From: Anaerolineales bacterium
GTDB lineage: Bacteria > Chloroflexota > Anaerolineae > Anaerolineales > UBA4823
Reading direction: 5' to 3'
NCBI GenBank assembly: GCA_003105035.1
Contig: PQAL01000038.1
Span: 62,001-126,000 of the forward strand
Length of the DNA: 64,000 bases
Positions 56,974 to 64,000 of the stretch are shown piece after piece. Numbering within the stretch: the stretch's first letter is position 1; each line of letters opens with the position of its first letter. A program made the position numbers and the translations under genes. The notes under the pieces are model-generated. The model saw only the letters and a program-made list of their open reading frames with translations. It was not told where the DNA came from and did not search any database.

Positions 56974-58224
56974 ATGCCCGACCAGTCACCCTCCCCAATC
57001 CTTGAAGAACCCATCATTGAGCTAATAAATGTCTCGGTGAGATACCGCGTACCCCAGGAACAGATCGGTACTTTTAAAGAATATGCCATCCGCTTATTGG
57101 AAGGCAAGGTTAAGCATCGCAGCTTCAATGCCCTCAACCAGGTCAGCCTGAATGTAAATCGCGGCGAAGTATTCGGTTTGATCGGCCATAACGGGGCGGG
57201 CAAGAGCACCCTGCTCAAACTGGTGGCGAAGGTCATCCGCCCAACCGGCGGGAGAGTCATTGTTAGGGGCAAGGTGGCCCCTCTACTGGAAGTCGGTGCC
57301 GGGTTCCACCCCGAGCTGACCGGCCGTGAGAATATCTTCTTAAATGGTGCCATGCTGGGTTTCAGCCAGGAGGAGATGAAGGAGAAATTCCCCCGCATTG
57401 TCGAATTCTCTGAACTAGGCGATTTTATCGATGCACCCCTGCGCACCTATTCCTCCGGCATGTCAGCCCGCCTGGGGTTTGCCGTGGCTACTGATTCCCA
57501 ACCCGATATCCTCATTGTGGACGAGATCCTGTCGGTGGGTGATGAAGCTTTTCAGCATAAGAGCTACGAGCGTATTCAAGCAATCAAAGCCCAGGGTGCC
57601 ACAATCCTGCTTGTCTCCCATTCAATGAGCGTGATTGAGGGGATGTGCCAGCGGGCTGCCTGGCTGCACCGCGGCCAGGTGATCTCGCTCGATGACGCCA
57701 AGCCGGTCGTAGACCGTTACCTGGGCTTGGTCTCTGAAGAGGAAAGCCGCCAGTTGATGGCTGCCAGCCACCTGGAGCAGCAAGCCGAAGGCCGGGCAGA
57801 CAAACCCATCGAGATCCGCCAGGTGCGAATCCTGAATCAACAAGGCCATGACCAGCAGGTGTTCCACACCGGCGAATCCATGCAGGTGCAGGTCGAATAC
57901 GTCGCCCATCAGGCTATCTCCTCACTCGAAGTCGGGATCGCTATCCACCGCCAGGACGGCTTACACATAACCGGTCCGAACACCGCTTTTGATGGGCTTG
58001 ACATCCATGCTCAACCAGGGGTTGGCGGTGTGCTCTATACGATCCCATCAATCCCTCTGATGGAGGGCATGTATAAGCTATCCGCTGCTCTGGTCAACCG
58101 GGCCGGTAATATCATGCTGGACTATCATGACCAGTTTTACACCTTCCGTATCAACAACCATGGTCACGGTATGCGTGAGCGTTATGGGGTCGTGACCATG
58201 AACGGCGAGTGGCATTTGCTTTGA
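56974..58224 (+). CDS. wzt: Polysaccharide ABC transporter ATPase with carbohydrate-binding C-terminus (Wzt)
   Basis: ATG 56974 lies 4 nt after the wzm stop; a longer frame from 56917 would overlap wzm. The 416-residue protein has Walker A (IGHNGAGKSTLLKLVAKVIR), the family signature YSSGMSARLGFAVA, and Walker B (ILIVDEILSVGDEAFQHKS). Residues about 270-415 form the Wzt C-terminal beta-sandwich domain that in relatives recognises the finished glycan end (IEIRQVRILNQQGHDQQVFH). This suggests chain-end dependent export. Confidence 0.93.
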   Translation: MPDQSPSPILEEPIIELINVSVRYRVPQEQIGTFKEYAIRLLEGKVKHRSFNALNQVSLNVNRGEVFGLIGHNGAGKSTLLKLVAKVIRPTGGRVIVRGKVAPLLEVGAGFHPELTGRENIFLNGAMLGFSQEEMKEKFPRIVEFSELGDFIDAPLRTYSSGMSARLGFAVATDSQPDILIVDEILSVGDEAFQHKSYERIQAIKAQGATILLVSHSMSVIEGMCQRAAWLHRGQVISLDDAKPVVDRYLGLVSEEESRQLMAASHLEQQAEGRADKPIEIRQVRILNQQGHDQQVFHTGESMQVQVEYVAHQAISSLEVGIAIHRQDGLHITGPNTAFDGLDIHAQPGVGGVLYTIPSIPLMEGMYKLSAALVNRAGNIMLDYHDQFYTFRINNHGHGMRERYGVVTMNGEWHLL

Positions 58225-58277
58225 CGGCCAATGAATATATCTCAACATGCGATCAATATTCGGGGCGAAGAGCACGC

Positions 58278-61229
58278 ATGACAGCCTTATACGATAACCT
58301 CAACCTGGTCTATCATCGACAACGCTGGGGCAGCGATCGGCTGGATGATTCCCAAGAAATATTTCAGCAACTCGCTGAGCGGATCATCCTGGATCTGCAT
58401 CCCGGGTCTGTCTTGGATGTAGGCTGCGGTTCAGGAGCGTTGGTCAGGGCGCTGCGCCAGCGTGGTGTCGATGCCTGGGGTACCGATGACCCTGGCACCT
58501 CCATCCAGGCTTTCATTCCAGAATTCCAAGCATTCTGTCAGCTAGCTTCAGTACTGGAGCCATTGCCACAATCCCACTATGACCTGATCGTGTGCATTGA
58601 TGTCCTTGAGCACGTCTCCAACGAGCATACCGCTCAGGTTGTTGAAAACCTGTGCTCACATGCCGATCAAATCTTGTTTTCTTGCATTCCCCTGGAAGTT
58701 GGAGCAGGACCACATGCCAATGTCCAGCCACCTGAAGCTTGGGCAGAGATCTTCTACCGCTTTGGGTTTCAGCATGACCTTGATTATGATAGCTCTTTCA
58801 TTGCTCCCTGGGCAATGCGTTTCGTCAGGACCCAACTTGCCTTGAAAGACCGTATCCAGCTCTACGAGCGCAAGCTCTGGCAGCTATCCCAGGAGGTGAG
58901 CCTGCGCCGCGAGCTGGCCGTGGAGTACAAGCTTGAGCTCGCCAAAAAAGAGATGGACCTCCAATCCTGGAAGCCCCAGCATCTTCAGGCGGAGCTGGAT
59001 GCCATCCGCAACAGTACCAGCTGGCGCATCATTACACGCTTCCAACGCTTGCGCGAGTGGCTCATTCCACCGGGCAGCCGGCGGGAAACTTTCATGCGCA
59101 GGATTTTTTATGGTTTTTCTGTGCTACACCGGGAGGGAGTGAAAGGCTTTATTGCCTTATCCGTTGCCAGGTCGAAGTCGAAGATTGAAATCCAATCCAG
59201 CCGGCTTCGTAATCGTTATCGGCTGAGGCACGCCAAAGTATCAGGTACCGGCCAGTCTTGCTCCATCGCTGCTGTGGAAGTGCGCCCTCCACTCACCGCC
59301 CACACATGCAGCGTAGATATTATCATCTGCGTCCACAATGCCCTGAAGGATGTTCAACACTGCCTGGCATCGCTCTTCGAAAACACCACTCAACCCTACC
59401 ACTTGATCCTGGTGGATGATGGTTCTGATTCTCCAACTGCCCAATACTTGCATGAATTTTCAGAAGCCCACCCAGCCCTGTTATTACGCTCAGACACTGC
59501 CACCGGTTACCCGTCTGCAGCCAATCGCGGCATGCAAGCCTCAACTGCCGAATTCGTCGTCTTGCTCAACAGCGATACCATCCTGACACCTGCCTGGTTG
59601 GACCGGTTGGCAACCTGTATCCAGACCGATCCAGCCATTGGGATGGTAGGGCCTCTGTCGAATACTGCTTCCTGGCAATCCGTGCCCCGGATTGAAGATG
59701 ATGGCGATTGGGCATCCAATCCCTTACCCGCCGGGCTATCGCCTGCAGGCATGTCGGACCTGGTCGCCTCAAAATCAGCAAGGCTCTACCCCGACATGCC
59801 GCTGTTAAACGGTTTCTGCTTGATGATCAGGCGAAAATTATTGGATCAGGTCGGTTACTTCGACGACGTGGGTTTCAGCCAGGGGTATGGAGAAGAAGAT
59901 GACCTGGTACTCCGGGCGCGGAAGCAAGGATGGAAGATGGCCCTGGCAGACGATGTATATATCTACCATGCCCAATCAAAATCCTACTCGACCGAGAAGC
60001 GCATAGCTCTTGCAGAACGCGCTCAAAAGGTGTTGCGCGAGAAGCACGGTGAGAAGATCATTGCCCAGGGGGTGAAGTTTTGCCGTCAGGCACCCGTCTT
60101 GGAAGGCATCCGCGCCAGAGCCCAGGTAGCTTTCGAACGTGATCAATGCATCCGTAGATGCCGGCAGTTCGCCGGAAAGAAGCTCCTGTTCATCCTGCCT
60201 GTCAACTGTTCAGGCGGAGGCGCAAATGTAATCCGCAGTGAAAGCATCGCCATGCAGCAGATGGGTGTGGAAGTGTCATTCTACAATCAGCCCGCCAATC
60301 GGGCAGGCTTCGAAATGGCCTATCCTGATCTGGCTCAGTCGGTTATCTATGGCGAAGCAGAATACCTGCCAGCCGTCGCCCGGAATTTCGATGTGGTGAT
60401 CGCCACATATAACCCCACCGTTAGCTGGCTGAAGCAGCTTGACACTCTGGATTCGCACCCAATCCTTGGTTATTACATCCAGGGTTTTGAGCCGCTGATG
60501 TACGTGAAAGGCAGCCAAGCTTATAACATTGCCCTTGAATCGTATTCGTTGCTTGAGAACATACGTTTGATTTCGAAAACCGACTGGACCCGCCAGCAGG
60601 TCCAGCGCGCCAGCGGTCGTGAGTGTCGGGTGATTGGACCCAGTGTGGATATCGACCTGAACCGCCCTCGCCCGAGAACTTCACCGCTCTGGCCTGTTGG
60701 TCCCCTAAAGTTGACAGCGATGATCCGCCCCGAATCACCATACCGTGAGCCTCGCAAGACCCTGGAGTTGCTCCAGAGAGCTGTGGAAAAATATAAGGGC
60801 GAGGTGGAGGCCAACCTGTTCGGCACGCCTCCGGATAATCCGGCCTTCCTCGAGCTTTCTTTAGGGTTCCCGTGGAAGATGTACGGTGTGCTCAACCCTT
60901 CCCAGGTAGCGCATTTACTCAGCCAGACAGATATTTTCATTGACTACTCGTCACACCAGGCAATGGGTCTGACTGCCATGGAAGCCATGGCGTGTGGATG
61001 TGGGGTGATCGTCCCCCACAACGGTGGTGCGTCCAGTTACGCGGTCCACGAAAAGAATAGTCTGATTGTGGATTGTTCATCCTTCGAAAACGTCTGGTCA
61101 GCTTTGCAACGGCTCATCCAGGATGAAGGCTTACGCAATCGGCTGCAACATAATGCCATCCATGATATCTGCGCCTTTTACCCTGAACGAGCAGCGTTGA
61201 ATATCCTACAAACACTATTTACTGGGTAA
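58278..61229 (+). CDS. Methyltransferase-GT2-GT4 fusion protein
   Basis: ATG 58278 gives 983 residues; a GTG at 58209 that overlaps wzt would add 23. Three parts are seen. Residues about 25-180 form a class I methyltransferase (SVLDVGCGSGALVRALRQRG, VCIDVLEHV). After a coiled linker, residues about 346-575 are a GT2 domain (VDIIICVHNALKDV, LLNSDTILTPAW, FSQGYGEEDDLVLRA). Residues about 634-982 are a GT-B domain like the next two genes (LLFILPVNCSGGGANVI, GYYIQGFEPLMYVKG, GLTAMEAMACGCGVIVPHNG). It may methylate the growing or finished chain and add sugars in one polypeptide. Confidence 0.9.
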   Translation: MTALYDNLNLVYHRQRWGSDRLDDSQEIFQQLAERIILDLHPGSVLDVGCGSGALVRALRQRGVDAWGTDDPGTSIQAFIPEFQAFCQLASVLEPLPQSHYDLIVCIDVLEHVSNEHTAQVVENLCSHADQILFSCIPLEVGAGPHANVQPPEAWAEIFYRFGFQHDLDYDSSFIAPWAMRFVRTQLALKDRIQLYERKLWQLSQEVSLRRELAVEYKLELAKKEMDLQSWKPQHLQAELDAIRNSTSWRIITRFQRLREWLIPPGSRRETFMRRIFYGFSVLHREGVKGFIALSVARSKSKIEIQSSRLRNRYRLRHAKVSGTGQSCSIAAVEVRPPLTAHTCSVDIIICVHNALKDVQHCLASLFENTTQPYHLILVDDGSDSPTAQYLHEFSEAHPALLLRSDTATGYPSAANRGMQASTAEFVVLLNSDTILTPAWLDRLATCIQTDPAIGMVGPLSNTASWQSVPRIEDDGDWASNPLPAGLSPAGMSDLVASKSARLYPDMPLLNGFCLMIRRKLLDQVGYFDDVGFSQGYGEEDDLVLRARKQGWKMALADDVYIYHAQSKSYSTEKRIALAERAQKVLREKHGEKIIAQGVKFCRQAPVLEGIRARAQVAFERDQCIRRCRQFAGKKLLFILPVNCSGGGANVIRSESIAMQQMGVEVSFYNQPANRAGFEMAYPDLAQSVIYGEAEYLPAVARNFDVVIATYNPTVSWLKQLDTLDSHPILGYYIQGFEPLMYVKGSQAYNIALESYSLLENIRLISKTDWTRQQVQRASGRECRVIGPSVDIDLNRPRPRTSPLWPVGPLKLTAMIRPESPYREPRKTLELLQRAVEKYKGEVEANLFGTPPDNPAFLELSLGFPWKMYGVLNPSQVAHLLSQTDIFIDYSSHQAMGLTAMEAMACGCGVIVPHNGGASSYAVHEKNSLIVDCSSFENVWSALQRLIQDEGLRNRLQHNAIHDICAFYPERAALNILQTLFTG

Positions 61230-61256
61230 ACTGACAGACAGTTCAGACCGCCTCTC

Positions 61257-62675
61257 ATGCCAGCCTCAGATTCGCCATCCAAAACAAATATCTCTACCAA
61301 TACCCGGGCGAGCAACCCATCCAACCCTGTCACCCATGTGATAAAAATTATTCGGCAGGAGGGATTGCTCCGTTTCTTTGTGCTCGCCTTCAATAAAGTC
61401 ATCTGGCAGCTCAGGTTTTACCTGACCTTGATTCGTTTCAAGCTGACCACTCCCAAGGGTGCTGGTCTGATTAAGATTGAGGATGTCAGTCAGAGTGAGC
61501 GGGCTGCCGACCTTCGACAAGCTGACCTGACACAGGATGAGCGGGTCAGGGATGGCAATCGCTGGTCTGAGCACTTTCTTATAGAGCGCACCGGCTTGAT
61601 CAGCGCTGGTAAGGCTCGATTTGTCCATCGCCGGGTCTTGTTTATCCTGCCCATCCAGGGCGTCGGTGGCGGGTCTAACTCAGTCTTCCTGGCGGTTAAA
61701 GCCATGCAGAAAATGGGTGTGGATGCCCAGATCATGAACCTCCAGGCATACCGCAAGCCATTCGAAAAAGCCTATCCGAACATCGATGTGCCTCTCTTCT
61801 TCGGTGAGATCAGTGACATTCCTGAATTGGCAACCGGTTATGACGCCGTGGTTGCTACTTCCAACGTAACCGTCGGTTGGATCGCGCCTGTCCAAAAATT
61901 ACACCCCGAAATCGTCATCGGTTATTACATCCAGGATTATGAAGCTTATTTTTATCCACCCGGATCCGAAGGCTATCAGACAGCCGCCGCTTCGTACACG
62001 CTCATTCCCGGCCAGGTACGCTGCGTCACCACCCGGTGGATCTATGACCAGATCAGGCAGCACCATAACATTGACTGCCACCTGGTGGGTGGTCATATCG
62101 ACACCGACCTTTTCCGTCCCCGCCCGCGCCTTCCCAGCCAGACGATACGCATCGCTGCCATGATCCGCCCGGTTTCCGAACGCCGTAATCCCCGCCTGAC
62201 CATGGAAATCCTGCGCCAGGCCAGCCAGTTGTATGGGGCCAGGCTGGAATTCATGTTGTTCGGCTGTGAGCCTTATGACCCTGACTTCCTGCCCCTACCC
62301 AGAGATTTTCCCTGGCGCCTGGCTGGCGAGTTACGTCCTGCCCAGATTGCCAACCTGCTCAACCAGTGTGATATCTTCGTGGATTTCTCCGTATTCCAGG
62401 GGTTGGGCCTGACCGCCATGGAATCGCTGTGCTGTGGGCTGGCCGCTATCGTCCCCGGGAAAGGTGGTGCAAGCACCTTCGCCAGGCATGAAGAGAACTG
62501 CCTGGTCGTCGATACCAGCGACCAGCAGGCGTGCCTCAAAGCGTTGCAGCACCTGATCGATGACGATAGCTTACGCCACAAGCTCCAACAGAATGCCATC
62601 CCCAGCGGCCTGCAGTTCTACCCTGAGTTGCCGGCTTTTAATCTCCTTCAGGCGCTCTTCCCAGGGGATAAGTGA
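61257..62675 (+). CDS. GT4-type glycosyltransferase, second copy of the module
   Basis: The 472-residue protein aligns over its last 350 residues with the GT-B end of the preceding fusion protein: VLFILPIQGVGGGSNSVFLA, IGYYIQDYEAYFYPPGSEGY, IAAMIRPVSERRNPRLTMEI, and LGLTAMESLCCGLAAIVPGK. The module resembles rhamnan-type WsaF-like transferases as recalled. Residues 1-110 are a less conserved N-terminal extension that includes an amphipathic stretch (about 20-60), perhaps for membrane contact. The start is the first ATG, 27 nt after the fusion gene. Confidence 0.87.
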   Translation: MPASDSPSKTNISTNTRASNPSNPVTHVIKIIRQEGLLRFFVLAFNKVIWQLRFYLTLIRFKLTTPKGAGLIKIEDVSQSERAADLRQADLTQDERVRDGNRWSEHFLIERTGLISAGKARFVHRRVLFILPIQGVGGGSNSVFLAVKAMQKMGVDAQIMNLQAYRKPFEKAYPNIDVPLFFGEISDIPELATGYDAVVATSNVTVGWIAPVQKLHPEIVIGYYIQDYEAYFYPPGSEGYQTAAASYTLIPGQVRCVTTRWIYDQIRQHHNIDCHLVGGHIDTDLFRPRPRLPSQTIRIAAMIRPVSERRNPRLTMEILRQASQLYGARLEFMLFGCEPYDPDFLPLPRDFPWRLAGELRPAQIANLLNQCDIFVDFSVFQGLGLTAMESLCCGLAAIVPGKGGASTFARHEENCLVVDTSDQQACLKALQHLIDDDSLRHKLQQNAIPSGLQFYPELPAFNLLQALFPGDK

Positions 62676-62747
62676 TGAGCATCCCGGCACATGTTTCCGC
62701 TGTTATTGATTGGTCAACATATCCAGCGATGAAGGGGTGGGGTTCCC

Positions 62748-64000
62748 GTGCCTGATCCCGGTCAGCTCGTCGATATAACATCCCAGGAAGTTAACAAGCC
62801 AGCTCCCATGCTCAGCTATCTCCAGTATGGCTGGTCCCTTATCCGCCGTGAAGGACTGGGTTTTGCTGTTAAGCGCTTTTGTCAGCTGGTCTCCTGGAAA
62901 GTGAAGGTCTTCCTGCGCTACATCCATATCGGACGTAGCATACCTCCAAAGGATCGCATCCTGGAAATCGGTGATCTCACACCTACAGACATGCACGCCG
63001 CTCCCGTCGGTTCACCTGCTGGACCAGGTGATATCGATATAGCAGATCTTGCCCAAACGCCTGCCTTCCGCGATCGTTTGATCCAGCTCGCCCGCACCAT
63101 CCATGAACAGCACCTTCCTGAGCGTGAAGCGCTGATTCAGGAGGGGCGCCAGCTGTTTTCAGGGCAAAAAGTCCTTTTCGTCTCCCCCATCCGGGTCTTG
63201 GGCGGCGGAGCTAATCTGATCTTTCTGGCTGCCCAGGCTATGCGCCGTATGGGCGTGGATGCCCAGATTCTCAACCTGAATGTCCATCGAAATTGGTTCG
63301 AGGGTCATTACCAGCAGCCGGATGTCCCGGTGATCTTCTCCGATATCGATACGATCCCACGCATAAGCGGGGGCTTCGAGGCTGTCATCGCCACATCCAA
63401 CCCCACCGTCGCCTGGCTTGCTCCGCTGGTTGGCCGGCTACCAGCCCCAACAATCGGCTATTACATCCAGGATTATGAGCCATATTTCTACGAACCTGGC
63501 AGCCATGAATATCAAAAGGCTGCTGATTCATACAGCCTCATCCCGAATGCCTTACGCATGGTGACCACACCCTGGATTTCCGAGCAAATCCAGCGCCATC
63601 ATCACATCGATAGTGTGATTGTCGGCGCGCATATGGATACTGACCTGTTCCAGCCTCAGCTGAACCTCGAACCTGCCTGGCCCGCTCGCCCCTTGCGTAT
63701 CACTGCCATGATCCGCCCCACCACTCCCCGGCGTAATCCCCAGCGAACCATGGCTGTCTTGCAGCGCTTGAGCCAGAGCCACGCACCACAGCTTGAATTC
63801 CGCCTGTTTGGCTGCGATCTTTCCGACCCAGGGTTTTCATCCCTCGAGCAAGATTTCCCCTGGAAGCTGGCTGGGCAGCTACGCTCATCCCAGGTAGCTT
63901 GCTTGTTCAATGGAGCAGACATTTTTGTGGACTTCTCAGATTTCCAGGCATTTGGATTGACCGCCCTGGAAGCCATGGCTATGGGACTGGCTGTCATCGT
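62748..64000 (+). CDS. GT4-type glycosyltransferase, third copy, 3' partial
   Basis: The frame runs off the right edge after 417 codons and has a stop at 62730 upstream. GTG 62748 follows AGGGGTGGGG and is the best start. It again has the N-terminal extension (SYLQYGWSLIRREGLGFAVK) and the GT-B module: VLFVSPIRVLGGGANLIFLA, IGYYIQDYEPYFYEPGSHEY, ITAMIRPTTPRRNPQRTMAV and FGLTALEAMAMGLAVI at the edge. It is more like the second copy than the fusion protein. The tandem order suggests gene duplication with different sugar linkages. Confidence 0.87.
   Translation, partial: MPDPGQLVDITSQEVNKPAPMLSYLQYGWSLIRREGLGFAVKRFCQLVSWKVKVFLRYIHIGRSIPPKDRILEIGDLTPTDMHAAPVGSPAGPGDIDIADLAQTPAFRDRLIQLARTIHEQHLPEREALIQEGRQLFSGQKVLFVSPIRVLGGGANLIFLAAQAMRRMGVDAQILNLNVHRNWFEGHYQQPDVPVIFSDIDTIPRISGGFEAVIATSNPTVAWLAPLVGRLPAPTIGYYIQDYEPYFYEPGSHEYQKAADSYSLIPNALRMVTTPWISEQIQRHHHIDSVIVGAHMDTDLFQPQLNLEPAWPARPLRITAMIRPTTPRRNPQRTMAVLQRLSQSHAPQLEFRLFGCDLSDPGFSSLEQDFPWKLAGQLRSSQVACLFNGADIFVDFSDFQAFGLTALEAMAMGLAVI

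Overview
The window looks like chromosomal DNA of a Chloroflexota bacterium, most likely class Anaerolineae. This is inferred from gene content and style only: a CSLREAI-type secreted beta-helix protein, several GAF/PAS/receiver histidine kinases, a bacterial eRF1-like (baeRF) protein, a type 4 uracil-DNA glycosylase, and long runs of multi-spanning glycosyltransferase-like proteins. No rRNA, tRNA, CRISPR array, transposase or phage gene was found.

Region 1 (1-21 kb) is accessory and untidy. It opens with a comEC-like gene cut by the left edge. Its C-terminal metallo-beta-lactamase (MBL) domain has lost every recognisable metal ligand. A 5'-truncated, frameshifted second copy lies at 7.3-8.9 kb. 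Between the copies are a secreted beta-propeller-like protein and a two-component system (7TM-PAS kinase, NarL/LuxR regulator, orphan receiver-like protein). Then come a secreted CSLREAI beta-helix protein, an MBL hydrolase gene interrupted by an amber codon, a GH10 xylanase-like lipoprotein, and a decayed fragment of the same MBL gene on the far side of the xylanase. Two VOC/DHFR-type stress or resistance-like genes, a seven-haem-motif cytochrome, and a membrane GDPD plus membrane-protein pair follow.

Region 2 (21-42 kb) is mostly housekeeping. It holds a receiver/CpaE-like protein with a lysine-less Walker A, an aspartase/fumarase-family enzyme, and a dnaJ-type, baeRF, CaiB/BaiF run. A tandem pair of receiver-like kinases follows, the first lacking the phosphoacceptor His. 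Then come an MBL-fold, asparaginase, endonuclease III run, a GAF-GAF-PAS kinase, holB divergent from pcrA/uvrD, the t6A genes tsaE-tsaB with rimI, and a type 4 UDG. Several of these genes have a good -10 box ending only 5-7 nt before the ATG and no Shine-Dalgarno, which suggests leaderless mRNAs.

Region 3 (41.4 kb to the right edge) is one long plus-strand surface-polysaccharide locus. It contains a nucleotide-sugar dehydrogenase, an NAD-dependent epimerase, a Wzx-type flippase, a GT4, two GT39-like membrane proteins, GDP-mannose 4,6-dehydratase, a YbhN/AglD-type membrane protein and two more large membrane proteins. A methyltransferase, a Wzm/Wzt ABC exporter, a methyltransferase-GT2-GT4 fusion and two further copies of its GT4 module follow, the last cut by the right edge. 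Together they would make nucleotide sugars, assemble a deoxysugar-containing glycan on a lipid carrier and export it.
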